Origin: Bradyrhizobiaceae bacterium Ga0074131 | Lineage (GTDB): Bacteria > Pseudomonadota > Alphaproteobacteria > Rhizobiales > Xanthobacteraceae | Reading direction: 5' to 3' | Length of the DNA stretch: 64,000 nt | Assembly (NCBI GenBank): GCA_001464035.1 | Contig: LNEC01000014.1 | Span: forward strand, 186,001-250,000 | Shown: positions 45,816 to 55,348 of the stretch, piece by piece | Numbering within the stretch: position 1 is the first letter of the stretch | How the letters are laid out: the number at the start of each line of letters is the position of its first letter | Position numbers and translations under genes: made by a program | Notes under the pieces: model-generated | Told to the model about the DNA's origin: nothing | Databases searched by the model: none | What the model saw: the letters and a program-made list of their open reading frames with translations, nothing else

Positions 45816-48091
45816 CAGCTTGCCGCCCGCTGTTCGCCCAATTCCTGGAAGAACTGATGCACATCGGCGGGCTTCCTGTAAATCGGCGACAGCGATTCCG
45901 GCGCGAAGTCGTCGACTTCGATCACCTTGGCGACCGCTTCCTGGGCAGCCGCAATCTTATCCCCCTCGGTCTGGGTGATGACGCCCCTCTTCACCGCTTC
46001 CTTCCAGTGCTTGATGCGGGCCGCGCGCATCCTCTTGGCGATCTCCTCGGCTGAAGTGACCAGCAGAAATGCCTTCTCCAGCCGCGCCACGCCGCCGTCG
46101 TCATCGACATGCGACAGATCCGCCGTCAGCCGCTCGCGCGCCGCCGACGGTTCCAGCACCAGCTGGGCACAGCGGTGCACTACGCGATCCGAAGGTCCGA
46201 GCACGCGGGCGCCGAACGGCTGGATCACGAATTTCAGGATGATGGCGACGAAGCGGTTGGGCAGGTTGGCCAGAATTTCCGCAAAGCGGTTTTCGATGGT
46301 GCGGAAGCCGCTCGCCATGCACCATTCGAGGGCTGCGAAATCCGCTTGCTGCCGACCCTCGTCCTGCCAGCGCTTCAGGGCGGCGGAGAGCAGATAGAGT
46401 TCGGAGAGAATATCGCCGAACCGCGCCGACAGCATTTCCCTGCGCTTCAGCGCCCCGCCGAGCGTGAGCAGCGCCATGTCGGCGCACAGCGCGAAGGCCG
46501 AGGAATAGCGCGACAGCTGGCGATAGAACCCGGTGGCGTCGCCGGCATCCGGCGTCGGTGCGAACAGGCCGCCGCTCCAGTTGCGGCCCCACGCGCGGAA
46601 CAGCGTGGTGACGCTGTGGCCGACATGCTGCCAGAACGCGGTGTCGAAGGCGTCGAGCCCCTTCGCTCGATCCGATTCGCCGAGCGCATTCATCTCCGCC
46701 AGCAGATAAGGATGCGCGCGGATCGCGCCCTGCCCGAACACGATCAGGTTGCGGGTCAGGATATTGGCGCCCTCCACGGTGATGCCGACCGGCACCGAGC
46801 GGTAGAGGCTGCCCAGGTAATTCTGCGGGCCATCGATCACGGCCTTGCCGCCATGGATGTCCATGGCGTCGTCGATCGCGATCCGCATCCTTTCCGTAGC
46901 ATGCAGCTTCATGATGCCGGAAATGACCGCGGGATGATGGCCCTGGTTGAGCGCGGCACAGGTCAGCCGCCGCGCCGCGTCGAGCAGATAGGCGGTGCCG
47001 GCGATGCGGGCCAGCGGCTCCTCGATGCCTTCAAACTTGCCGATCGGCACGTTGAACTGCTCGCGGATTCGCGCGTAGGCGCCTGATGTGCGCGCGGCGT
47101 AAGCCGCCCCCGCCGCCGACAGCGAGGGCAGCGAGATGCCGCGCCCGGCGGCGAGCGCCGTCATCAGCATTTTCCAGCCCTGGCCGAGGCGCGCCTCGCC
47201 GCCGATGATGTAGTCCATCGGGATGAACACATCGTGCCCCTTGTTGGGACCGTTCTGGAACACCTGCATCGACGGCAGATGGCGCCGGCCGATCTCGACA
47301 CCGGGCAAATCGGTCGGGATCAGCGCCACCGTGATGCCGAGTTCTTCCCTGGTGCCGACCAGATGATCCGGATCGTAGGCCTTGAAGGCGAGACCGAGCA
47401 GCGTCGCGACCGGGCCGAGCGTGATGTAGCGCTTGTGCCAGTTGAGCCGCAGGCCGAGCACTTCCTTGCCGTCGAAATTCCCCTTGCAGATGATGCCGCT
47501 GTCGACCATCGAGGCGGCGTCGGAGCCCGCTTCTGGACTGGTCAACCCGAAGCACGGAATCTCGCGGCCGTCGGCGAGACGCGGCAGCCATCGCAGCTGC
47601 TGATCCGGGGTGCCGAAGCGCATCAGGAGTTCGCCGGGCCCCAAGGAATTGGGCACCATCACCGTGACGGCGGCGGTCAGCGACCGTGAAGACAATTTTC
47701 GGACCACTTCGGAATGCGCGTAGGGCGAGAAGCCGAGCCCGCCATACTCCTTCGGAATGATCATGCCGAAGAATTTTTCGCGCTTGATGAAGCCCCACAC
47801 CTCGGGCGGCAGGTCGCGCCATTCCCAGTTGATCTTCCAGTCGTCGAGCATGGCGCAGAGTTCGTCGACTGGGCCGCCCAGGAACGCCTGCTCCTCCGGC
47901 GTCAGCGTCGCCGGCGCGACCGCCAGCAGTTTCGCCCAGTCCGGATTGCCGGTGAAGAGGTCGGCGTCCCACCAGACATCGCCGGCCTCCAGCGCCTCGC
48001 GCTCGGTGTCGGACATCGCCGGCAACACGCCGCGCGCCCAGGAGAAGATCGGCTTGGTGATGTAATCGCGGCGGAAGTTTTGGGAGGTCAT
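45815..48091 (-). CDS. fadE: Acyl-CoA dehydrogenase (FadE)
   Basis: A 758-residue acyl-CoA dehydrogenase, the long form like Escherichia coli FadE rather than the 380-residue type. The FAD/substrate regions are visible as CFGLTSPEAGSDAASMVDSG (about 172-191) and GYIT-like KRYITLGPVATLLGLAFKAY; the C-terminal third is the extra domain (DUF1974 type), starting after about residue 480. It catalyses the first step of beta-oxidation. It is the first gene of the fadE-thiolase-fadJ operon; upstream is a 214-base gap with one repeat hairpin and no clear operator seen. Confidence 0.93.
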   Translation of the reverse strand: MTSQNFRRDYITKPIFSWARGVLPAMSDTEREALEAGDVWWDADLFTGNPDWAKLLAVAPATLTPEEQAFLGGPVDELCAMLDDWKINWEWRDLPPEVWGFIKREKFFGMIIPKEYGGLGFSPYAHSEVVRKLSSRSLTAAVTVMVPNSLGPGELLMRFGTPDQQLRWLPRLADGREIPCFGLTSPEAGSDAASMVDSGIICKGNFDGKEVLGLRLNWHKRYITLGPVATLLGLAFKAYDPDHLVGTREELGITVALIPTDLPGVEIGRRHLPSMQVFQNGPNKGHDVFIPMDYIIGGEARLGQGWKMLMTALAAGRGISLPSLSAAGAAYAARTSGAYARIREQFNVPIGKFEGIEEPLARIAGTAYLLDAARRLTCAALNQGHHPAVISGIMKLHATERMRIAIDDAMDIHGGKAVIDGPQNYLGSLYRSVPVGITVEGANILTRNLIVFGQGAIRAHPYLLAEMNALGESDRAKGLDAFDTAFWQHVGHSVTTLFRAWGRNWSGGLFAPTPDAGDATGFYRQLSRYSSAFALCADMALLTLGGALKRREMLSARFGDILSELYLLSAALKRWQDEGRQQADFAALEWCMASGFRTIENRFAEILANLPNRFVAIILKFVIQPFGARVLGPSDRVVHRCAQLVLEPSAARERLTADLSHVDDDGGVARLEKAFLLVTSAEEIAKRMRAARIKHWKEAVKRGVITQTEGDKIAAAQEAVAKVIEVDDFAPESLSPIYRKPADVHQFFQELGEQRAAS

Positions 48092-48261
48092 GGCGTCGTC
48101 CTCATGGTCGGAGCGGCGGCCAGCCCAGCCGTCGACGTTTTCGCTTAACGGACCAACTTATGAAAACGTGGGCATCAGCTGACCACTTCGCAATGAAAAC
48201 AGAGCGAAATTAATCCAAGGCGCAAAGGAACCCGCTAACGGCCAAAAGGCGGGGCGGTCGA

Positions 48262-48303
48262 ACTCGTTTCACCTCTCCTCGCGAGAGCGGGGAGAGGGAG
48301 AGG
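48262..48303. repeat. Short repeat hairpin (family of 9286 and 31268)
   Basis: CACCTCTCCTCGC-GAGA-GCGGGGAGAGGGAGAGG resembles the CTCTCCCCGC lobe of the longer intergenic repeats and can fold into a hairpin. It lies between fadE and the flavin reductase gene, both on the minus strand. A degenerate or partial copy is the likely explanation; it could end the flavin reductase transcript. Confidence 0.5.
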
Positions 48304-48305
48304 AA

Positions 48306-48938
48306 TCAATCCGGCCGCTTCATCTCGAACATGTTCTCCGGCTTGATCTCGAAATAGTCGCCCTGGCGGCCGGCGCGCACGATCGGGTGCGCCAGCGCCG
48401 TCTGGTAGACGCCGTCCTTGATGAAGGCCTTGTCGATGTGGACGGCGACCACCTCGCCGAGGGTGAGCCAAGCCTGCGCTTTCCTGCCGTCGGCGCCCTG
48501 CAGCTGGATGATTTGCGACACCTTGCATTCGAAAGAAACCGGGCTTTCCCCGACCCGGGGCACGTTGACGAGCTTGCCGGGCACCGCGGTCAGCCCGGCG
48601 ATGCTGAATTCGTTGACGTCGCGGGCGACATGGGCCGCGGTGGCATTCATCTGCTGCGCCAAATCCATGGTGGCGAGATTCCAGACGAACTCGCCGGTCT
48701 CTTGAATATTCTGGACGCTATCCTTCCAGGAAGTCGAGGAAAAACCGATGATCGGCGGGTGGTAGTTGAAGGCATTGAAGAAGCTGTAGGGCGCGAGGTT
48801 GACATGGCCCTTGGCATCCCGCGACGAAATCCAGCCGATCGGTCGCGGAGCGATGATGGCGTTGAAGGGATCGTGCTTGAGACCGTGGCCGTTGGCCGGC
48901 TCGTAAAAATGCAAGTCCTTCGGGGCTTTTGCGTCCAC
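48306..48938 (-). CDS. Flavin reductase family protein
   Basis: A 210-residue FMN-binding split barrel protein. The family pattern is IIAPRPIGWISSRDAKGHVN (about 28-47), then LAPYSFFNAFNYHPPIIGFS and NIQETGEFVWNL. Members reduce flavins with NAD(P)H for a partner monooxygenase, or bind FMN for other purposes. No monooxygenase gene is adjacent, so its partner is unknown. The start ATG (MDAKAPKDLHFYEPA) has AAGGAA about six bases upstream. It stands alone between the RND/TetR genes and the fad operon. Confidence 0.9.
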   Translation of the reverse strand: MDAKAPKDLHFYEPANGHGLKHDPFNAIIAPRPIGWISSRDAKGHVNLAPYSFFNAFNYHPPIIGFSSTSWKDSVQNIQETGEFVWNLATMDLAQQMNATAAHVARDVNEFSIAGLTAVPGKLVNVPRVGESPVSFECKVSQIIQLQGADGRKAQAWLTLGEVVAVHIDKAFIKDGVYQTALAHPIVRAGRQGDYFEIKPENMFEMKRPD

Positions 48939-49055
48939 GTGTTTTTCCTTCGTCGGGTGGGCAAACCACCGGATCGCGCGAATGCGCGCCCGACGGGGTG
49001 CCTACTATTTCCTTGAAACAAGAATGACGGGCACGCGCAAGCGCGCTTTGCCTCC

Positions 49056-49670
49056 CTACAAGGCTGACTGCCGGCCCCGCGGCACGAGGCCGGAAAGAAT
49101 AAAATCAATCATCTGGTCGAGCGTCGGGCTCGGCTTGTCGATGCATTGGGCTATCATCTGCGGGTGGAAGAATCGCATCATTGCCATGCAGGTGCAGGTC
49201 GCAGCCAGTGGCACGTCCACGACCTCGAATTCGCCGGAAGCCACACCCTGGCCAATGACGGCGCCGATGATCTCGCCGATCAGCTGGATATGCGCGTCGC
49301 AGACGTCCCAGTTCTCCTCCATCGCGATCGCGACCATCTCGTGCAGTTTGGAATCGCCGACATAGCGCTCGCCGTTCATGTGGTGAATGGTCGACAGCAA
49401 CTCGCGCAGACGGCCGATCGCCGGCCCAGGCCGCGCCGCGATCGCCTGCGCCGCCTCCTCAACCTCCCCCATCAGGACGCGCGCCACGGCCTGATGGATC
49501 GCCTTTTTCGAATCGAAGAAGCGATAGACGTTGGCCGGGCTCATCCGCAACGCCTTGGCAATGTCGGCCACGGTGGTCTTTTGATAGCCGATTTCGCGAA
49601 ACAAACGCTCCGCCACCACGAGAATCCGTTCCCGCGTGTCAGGTTCGATGTGTTCAGAAACCAGCGTCAT
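49056..49670 (-). CDS. TetR/AcrR-family transcriptional regulator
   Basis: A 204-residue TetR regulator with the N-terminal helix-turn-helix TRERILVVAERLFREIGYQK (about 12-31) and TVADIAKALRMSPANVYRFF (about 34-53), matching the TetR pattern with a final YRFF. The C-terminal half is a helical ligand domain with cysteines (AATCTCMAMMRFFHP). It lies 29 bases after the RND permease and in the same direction, so it is the last gene of the efflux operon and probably represses it. Start at 49670 is preferred; an ATG at 49691 would overlap the spacer. Confidence 0.9.
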   Translation of the reverse strand: MTLVSEHIEPDTRERILVVAERLFREIGYQKTTVADIAKALRMSPANVYRFFDSKKAIHQAVARVLMGEVEEAAQAIAARPGPAIGRLRELLSTIHHMNGERYVGDSKLHEMVAIAMEENWDVCDAHIQLIGEIIGAVIGQGVASGEFEVVDVPLAATCTCMAMMRFFHPQMIAQCIDKPSPTLDQMIDFILSGLVPRGRQSAL

Positions 49671-49699
49671 GTCGAGACTCGATCTGCTCAAATGTTCAA

Positions 49700-52600
49700 T
49701 TATTCCGCGGCCTGGGCAAGCGGAAATGCGAGCTGCTTCTCGCCCTCATGCTGCGGCGCAACGTCAACTTTCTCGCCCGTGCCGCGTTCCTCCAGGCTTT
49801 TGCGGAACCAGAGTGCGTAGAGTCCCGGCAGGTACAGCAGGGTCAGGAAGGTGGCAACGAACAGGCCGCCCATGATGGTAATCGCCATCGGGCCCCAGAA
49901 CGCCGAGCGCGACAGCGGGATCATGGCGAGAATCGCCGCCAGCGCGGTCAGCACCACCGGGCGGGCACGCCGTACGGTGGCCTCGACGATGGCTTCCTTG
50001 CGGGTCAGGCCGGCGGCGACGTCGGTCTCGATCTGGTCGACCAGGATCACCGCGTTGCGCATGATCATTCCGGCCAACGCGATCAGCCCGAGCAGCGCCA
50101 CGAAGCCGAACGGCTGGTTGGCGATGTTCAATCCCAGCGACGCACCGATGATGCCGAGCGGTGCGGTGAGGAATACCAGGATCAGCCGCGAGAAGCTTTG
50201 CAGCTGGATCATCAGCAAAGTCAGCATGACCAGGACCATCAGCGGAAACAGCACGAAGATCGAGGCATTGCCCTTGGCCGACTCCTCGAACGCGCCGCCC
50301 GCTTCGATCCGGTAGGCCGGCGGCAGGCTGTCGCGGATCTCCTGCAGCCTGGGCGATATCTGGTTGGTTACATCGGGCGCCTGCACACCGTCGACCACGT
50401 CGCCGCGCACCGTGATCGCCATGTCGCGGTTGCGTCGCCAGATGATCGGTTCCTCGTGGGCGTACTCGATTTTCGCGATCTGGGTCAGCGGCACCGCGAC
50501 GCCGTTGCGCGAGGTCACGGTGAGATCGCCGACCCGACCGAGATCGAGCCGCTCGGACGGCACCGCGCGGGCCACCACGCCGACCTTCTCGATGCCGTCG
50601 CGGATCGTGGTCACCGGCGCGCCCGAGATCAGCATGGCCAGCGCCTGCGACACGTCCTGCGGGGTCAGGCCGAGGGCGCGTGCGCGGTCCTGGTCGACCA
50701 CCAGCTTGAGGTAGGGCGACTGCTCGTTCCAGTCGAGTTGCGGATCCCTGACGTTCGGATTCTGCCTGACGACGTCGCGCACTTTGTAGGCGAGGTCGCG
50801 CACGGTGTTGGGGTCGGGGCCGACCACGCGGAACTGAACCGGAAAGCCAACCGGCGGGCCGAAATTGAAGCGATCGACGCGGACGCGCGCTTCGGACAAT
50901 ACACCCTCGCCGACCGCCGTCTCGAGGCGGGCCTTGATCCGCTCACGCGCGTCGACATCCTTCGCGACGATCACGATCTCGGCGAAGGCCTCGTTCGGCA
51001 GCTGCGGATTGAGCCCGAGCCAGAAGCGCGGCGAGCCCTGGCCGACATACGCGGTATAGGTCGAGATGTCCTTGTCGTCCTTCAACAGGGCTTCGGCCGT
51101 TTTCACGGATTTTTCGGTGACGTTGAACGCGGTCCCCTCGGGCAACCGCAGCTGCAGGAACAGTTCCGGCCGTTCCGACAGCGGAAAAAACTGCTGCTGC
51201 ACTCGACCGAATCCGACGATCGAGAGCGCGAAAACGGCCACCGTCGCCACCACCACCTTGACCCGATGGTCGACGCACCATTGGATCATGCCGCGCAGGA
51301 TCCGATAGAAGCGGGTTTCGTACACCGCATGCGGATCGTGGTTGTGGCTGACGGTGATGTTGGGCAGCAGCTTGACGCCGATATAGGGCGTGAAGATCAC
51401 CGCGACGAACCAGGAGGCCACCAGCGCGATCGCCACGATCCAGAAAATGCCGCCGGCATACTCGCCGACCGCCGAATTGGCAAAGCCGATTGGAAGAAAA
51501 CCGACGGCGGTGACCAGCGTTCCCGTCAGCATCGGGAATGCGGTGGATTCCCAGGCAAAGGCCGCCGCGCGCACGCGGTCCCAGCCCTGTTCCATCTTCA
51601 CCACCATCATCTCGACCGCGATGATGGCATCGTCGACCAACAGCCCGAGCGCGATGATCAGCGCGCCGAGCGTGATCCGGTGCAGGTCGATCGACATCGC
51701 ATTCATCACGATGAACACGATCGCCAGCACCAGCGGCACCGACAGCGCCACCACGATGCCGGTGCGCCAACCCAGTGCGACGAAGCTGACAAACAGCACG
51801 ATCGCCAGCGCCTCGATGAACGACCGCACGAACTCGCCGACGGCGCGCTCGACCACCTTCGGCTGGTCGGCGATCTGCTTGACATTGATGCCCTGCGGCA
51901 CCGCCTTCATGAATTCATTGGTGGCGTTCTCGACCTCCTTGCCGAGTTCCAGGATGTTGGCGCCCTTGGCGGTGACCACGCCGATGCCGAGCGCCGGCTG
52001 GCCTTCCTGGCGCGCCACGAAGGTCGGCGGATCGACGAAGCCGCGGGTGACGGTGGCGATATCGCCCAGACGAAATACCCGGCCGTTGCTTTCGACCGGC
52101 GTTTCGGCGACGGCCTTGGCGCCGTCGAGCGCGCCGGTGACGCGCAGCGGCACGCGCTGCGACGAGGTTTCCACCGTGCCGGCCGGCACCACATTGTTCT
52201 GTTTGGCGAGCGAATCGAACAGCGCCTGCGGCGTGATACCGAGCGTCGCCAGCTTGGCATGCGAGAACTCGACGAAAATCCGTTCTTCCTGGGCACCGTA
52301 GAGATTGACTTTCGTCACTCCGGGCACCTTGAGGAGCCGCTGGCGCATGCCTTCGGCGGCTTTCTTCAATTGCGCGAAGTCGGCGCCGTCGCCGGTCATC
52401 ATATAGAGAATGGAATCGACGTCGCTGAACTCGTCGTTGACGGTGGGGCCGAGCAGGCCGGCCGGCAGCTGGCCCTGCACATCGGCGAGCTTCTTGCGCA
52501 GCAAATAGAAAAGGTAGGGCACATCGCTGGGCGGGGTCGAATCCTTGAATGTGACCTGCATCGCGGTGAATGACGGTTTCGAATAGGTCTGCACTTTCTC

Positions 52601-52843
52601 GAAATACGGCAGTTCCTGCAGCTTTTTCTCGATGGGGTCGGCGACCTGGGCCTGCATTTCCGCCGCGGTGGCGCCCGGCCAGATCGCCGAGACGTTGACC
52701 ACCTTGACCGTGAAGAACGGATCCTCGGCACGGCCTAGCCCCTGATAGGAGAAGTAGCCGGCGGCGGCGAGCGCGGTCATCAGGAACAAGATCAGTGCGG
52801 GATGACTGACGGCCCAGCCCGAGAGATTGAAATGCTTCATCAT
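49700..52843 (-). CDS. RND efflux permease (HAE1-like)
   Basis: A 1047-residue RND transporter with the usual two-repeat plan. N-terminal membrane helix ALILFLMTALAAAGYFSYQG; the pore and docking domains; GLLVDDAIIAVEMMVVKMEQ in TM4 carries the proton-relay aspartate pair (near residue 405). The second half mirrors it, ending LPGLYALWFRK. It exports drugs or metabolites in an antiport with protons. Start at 52843 gives MMKHFNLSGWAVSHP and has GGAGG seven bases upstream. It lies ten bases after the adaptor gene; an outer-membrane partner (TolC-type) is not in the window. Confidence 0.93.
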   Translation of the reverse strand: MMKHFNLSGWAVSHPALILFLMTALAAAGYFSYQGLGRAEDPFFTVKVVNVSAIWPGATAAEMQAQVADPIEKKLQELPYFEKVQTYSKPSFTAMQVTFKDSTPPSDVPYLFYLLRKKLADVQGQLPAGLLGPTVNDEFSDVDSILYMMTGDGADFAQLKKAAEGMRQRLLKVPGVTKVNLYGAQEERIFVEFSHAKLATLGITPQALFDSLAKQNNVVPAGTVETSSQRVPLRVTGALDGAKAVAETPVESNGRVFRLGDIATVTRGFVDPPTFVARQEGQPALGIGVVTAKGANILELGKEVENATNEFMKAVPQGINVKQIADQPKVVERAVGEFVRSFIEALAIVLFVSFVALGWRTGIVVALSVPLVLAIVFIVMNAMSIDLHRITLGALIIALGLLVDDAIIAVEMMVVKMEQGWDRVRAAAFAWESTAFPMLTGTLVTAVGFLPIGFANSAVGEYAGGIFWIVAIALVASWFVAVIFTPYIGVKLLPNITVSHNHDPHAVYETRFYRILRGMIQWCVDHRVKVVVATVAVFALSIVGFGRVQQQFFPLSERPELFLQLRLPEGTAFNVTEKSVKTAEALLKDDKDISTYTAYVGQGSPRFWLGLNPQLPNEAFAEIVIVAKDVDARERIKARLETAVGEGVLSEARVRVDRFNFGPPVGFPVQFRVVGPDPNTVRDLAYKVRDVVRQNPNVRDPQLDWNEQSPYLKLVVDQDRARALGLTPQDVSQALAMLISGAPVTTIRDGIEKVGVVARAVPSERLDLGRVGDLTVTSRNGVAVPLTQIAKIEYAHEEPIIWRRNRDMAITVRGDVVDGVQAPDVTNQISPRLQEIRDSLPPAYRIEAGGAFEESAKGNASIFVLFPLMVLVMLTLLMIQLQSFSRLILVFLTAPLGIIGASLGLNIANQPFGFVALLGLIALAGMIMRNAVILVDQIETDVAAGLTRKEAIVEATVRRARPVVLTALAAILAMIPLSRSAFWGPMAITIMGGLFVATFLTLLYLPGLYALWFRKSLEERGTGEKVDVAPQHEGEKQLAFPLAQAAE

Positions 52844-52853
52844 ATCCTCCCGC

Positions 52854-53960
52854 TCAGAACGACAGTGAGGAGACGACCTTGACCTTCTGGGCCGGGTCGA
52901 GTTTCTGCACGCCAAGCACGACGACTTTCGAGCCTTCATCGACACCGCCCGATATGACGACATCGTTGCTATCGTAGGACTTCACGGTGACCGGCTTCAG
53001 GGTAACGTCACCGTTGTCGTCGACGATGTAGAGTGAAGGCGCACCGCCCTGGCTGTACAGCGCCGACAGCGGCAGCCGCGCCACGCTTGACGTGGCGGGA
53101 TCGGCCAGCGTCAGCGTCGCGGTCATGCCGAGCGAGACGCTCTCGCCCGCGTCCGGCAGCGAGAATTTTGCCAGGTAAGTGCGGGTCGCGGGATCGGCCG
53201 CCGGCGCGATCTCGCGCAGCTTCGCGGCATATTTCCTGTTCGGTTCGGACCACAGGCTGACGCTGGCGACGCCTTCTTTGGCGCGGCCCACGAGCGTTTC
53301 CGGGATCGAAACCACTGCTTCCTTTTCGGCAATGCGCGCGACTCGAACCGCGGTCTGCCCGGCGGCAACGACTTGGCCGGCATCGACCAGGGTCGCGGTG
53401 ACGACGCCGCGGGTGTCGGCAACCAGTGTCGCATAGGAAAGACTGTTCTTCGTCAGTTCGACCGAGCGCTCTGCGCGATTCAACCGCGCGCGGGCTTCGT
53501 CCGCGGCAGCGCGCGCCTGATCCATTTGCGCCTCGGTGGTCCAGCCTTTGACGCGCAAATCCTTCGCACGTCGCTCGGAGGCTGAGGCCTGCGCCAAAAC
53601 GCCGTTGGCGGCACGAAATTCGGCCTCAGCCTGCTCGGCCTGCAGCTTCAGGTCGACTTCATCGAGGGTAGCGAGGGGCTGGCCGATATCGACGGCCTGG
53701 CCGACCTCGACCACGCGTTTTGCCACCTTGCCCGGAACCCGAAAGCCCATGTCGGTTTCGATCCGGGGCCGAATGGTGCCAACAAAACTTCTATCTGGCG
53801 ATTCCGGTTTGTAGTGCACCGTCGCCACCAGCACAGGACGCCCCGGAGCGGCCTTTTCCGTAACTTTCTCATTGCATCCGGTCAGGGCTATCGCCAGAAC
53901 GGCCAGCGACAAACCAACTAACAACCTGGAATAGCTTGACAAAATGGAACGTGCCAACAT
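52854..53960 (-). CDS. RND efflux periplasmic adaptor subunit
   Basis: A 368-residue membrane fusion protein with a lipoprotein-type signal peptide: LAVLAIALTGCNE has a lipobox cysteine near residue 28. The HlyD/biotinyl-lipoyl-like domain begins VGTIRPRIETDMGFRVPGKV, the coiled hairpin is about 95-165, and the beta-barrel follows. It bridges the RND pump to the outer membrane channel. The ATG at 53960 has GGAG seven bases upstream; a start at 53972 adds four residues. First gene of the efflux operon (adaptor, RND, TetR). Confidence 0.92.
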   Translation of the reverse strand: MLARSILSSYSRLLVGLSLAVLAIALTGCNEKVTEKAAPGRPVLVATVHYKPESPDRSFVGTIRPRIETDMGFRVPGKVAKRVVEVGQAVDIGQPLATLDEVDLKLQAEQAEAEFRAANGVLAQASASERRAKDLRVKGWTTEAQMDQARAAADEARARLNRAERSVELTKNSLSYATLVADTRGVVTATLVDAGQVVAAGQTAVRVARIAEKEAVVSIPETLVGRAKEGVASVSLWSEPNRKYAAKLREIAPAADPATRTYLAKFSLPDAGESVSLGMTATLTLADPATSSVARLPLSALYSQGGAPSLYIVDDNGDVTLKPVTVKSYDSNDVVISGGVDEGSKVVVLGVQKLDPAQKVKVVSSLSF

Positions 53961-54649
53961 CGAAATCTCCATCGGCCTAGGGCGTGCGGAACTATTGGAT
54001 GTTGTATGACGATTGTCAATATTCGTCACTGATCATGATTCCGTGAGATGCTTTTTTTGCCCGACGGCTTTCGGGAGAGGAACTGCCGGCGGATGCCGCG
54101 GCTTCGGCTGCGGAAAATCTGCACAAGAGTCCGTAATTTCTGCTCATCCCGCACCAGAACCCTGCCAACCGCGCACCCATGATCGGTTCATGGGGAAAAT
54201 CATCATCGTCAAGTTCAGAAGACCAGGACTGCCTCATCGGCTGCTCAAGGACGGCTGGTGGCTGGAATCGGCCCCAGCCCGCCGCCCCGCGATCGCCTTT
54301 CCAAAGCGCCACGCGCCAAAACCCAAATCTGTTGTTCGCCATCTCACCCTCGTGACGTCGGGGAAATGAACACCATGTCGACTGCGACCGCGGCCGATCC
54401 CGTAATTTCTCCGCTCCCGTGCGACGCCCACTGGTCACGCCGCCGGTGCTCGCCGGCCTGTGTGGCGCTGGCAGACGGGCTGTTCGACGGCGGGGATGCT
54501 GGGCGTTCTGGATGTCGATGCGCACCGAACAGGCCGGCAACTTGGCGGGGCAGCGGTTTTTCGGACGTGGCGCCTGGAGCGATATTTGGCTAACAATCCC
54601 ACGGTATTGAGAAACTTTTCAGACGATAGCGACAAAGGCTAGCGCGACC
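53961..54649. other. Gene-free region between efflux operon and two-component pair
   Basis: This 689-base stretch holds the efflux promoter and a putative TetR operator at its left edge. No convincing gene is seen in the rest: the open frames (for example 54190-54369 on +) lack ribosome sites or recognisable domains. A low-complexity GC-rich region lies near 54410-54530. The right edge contains the leader of the response regulator gene. Confidence 0.6.
54007..54028 (-). promoter_or_regulatory. Putative TetR operator of the efflux operon
   Basis: TGACGATTGTCAATATTCGTCA is an imperfect inverted repeat whose outer six bases pair perfectly (TGACGA with TCGTCA; 8 of 11 positions match overall). 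On the minus strand TTGACA (54020-54015) inside it is a plausible -35 element, 55 bases before the adaptor gene start. This is the typical place for the operator of a divergently or terminally encoded TetR repressor. The match to the downstream TetR protein is inference. Confidence 0.55.
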
Positions 54650-55348
54650 TTGGCTCATTCCATTCTCGTCGTCGACGACGACCCCCATATCCGCGACGTC
54701 GTCCGCTTCGCGTTCGAGAAGACCGGCATGGCAATTTCGATTGCGCAGAACGGCAAGGAGGCGCTGAGCCGGTTTGACCGCAACGTCCACGACCTCATCG
54801 TACTCGACATTGGCATGCCGGAGATGGACGGGCTGGAAGTGTGCCGCCAGATCCGCAAAACCTCGGATACGCCGATCCTTTTCCTGTCAGCCCGCGACGA
54901 GGAGATCGACCGCGTCCTCGGACTGGAAATCGGCGGCGACGACTATGTGACGAAACCGTTCAGCCCGCGCGAACTGGTCGCACGGGTCAACGCGATCCTG
55001 CGGCGGACGCGAAATGCCCCTGCGCCGGACGGAAGCAAGGCCATGAATCATGGCGGGCTGGCGCTCGATCCGGACGGGCGCACCGCGAGTTTCAGGGATG
55101 CGCCGGTTGCGCTGACGGCGCTGGAATTCTCCATCCTGCGCACGCTGGTGGCGCGCCCGGGATTCGTCTTCACACGCGAGATGATCCTCGATGCCGCCTA
55201 TGCCGGCAATATTCACGTCGCCGACCGCACCATCGACAGTCATGTCAGGAACATCCGCGCCAAGTTTGCCGGCGCCGGCTGCGAGTCCGCCATCGAGACC
55301 GTCCATGGCGTCGGTTTCAAATTGGGGCGCTGCGAGGCGTCGCGTTGA
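54650..55348 (+). CDS. OmpR/PhoB-family response regulator
   Basis: A 232-residue response regulator. The receiver starts AHSILVVDDDPHIRDVVRF with the acidic pair, the phosphoacceptor aspartate is in DLIVLDIGMPEMDG near residue 51, and KPFSPRELVARVNAIL carries the conserved lysine. The C-terminal winged-helix DNA-binding domain (about 135-228) includes TALEFSILRTLVARPG and DRTIDSHVRNIRAKFAG. The start is a TTG at 54650, since the frame before it offers no ATG or GTG before a stop. It couples to the kinase: the next start, also TTG, overlaps its stop. Confidence 0.92.
   Translation: MAHSILVVDDDPHIRDVVRFAFEKTGMAISIAQNGKEALSRFDRNVHDLIVLDIGMPEMDGLEVCRQIRKTSDTPILFLSARDEEIDRVLGLEIGGDDYVTKPFSPRELVARVNAILRRTRNAPAPDGSKAMNHGGLALDPDGRTASFRDAPVALTALEFSILRTLVARPGFVFTREMILDAAYAGNIHVADRTIDSHVRNIRAKFAGAGCESAIETVHGVGFKLGRCEASR

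Noticed and set aside
49748..52573. A 941-residue + strand open frame over the RND permease gene
   Set aside because: Composition (long runs of R, D, H, Q) and lack of hydrophobic or conserved segments show it is the antisense shadow of the permease.
54190..54369. A 59-residue + strand frame (MGKIIIVKFRRPGLPHRLLK)
   Set aside because: No ribosome site or recognised domain and a proline/arginine-rich shadow-like C-terminus; too weak to call.
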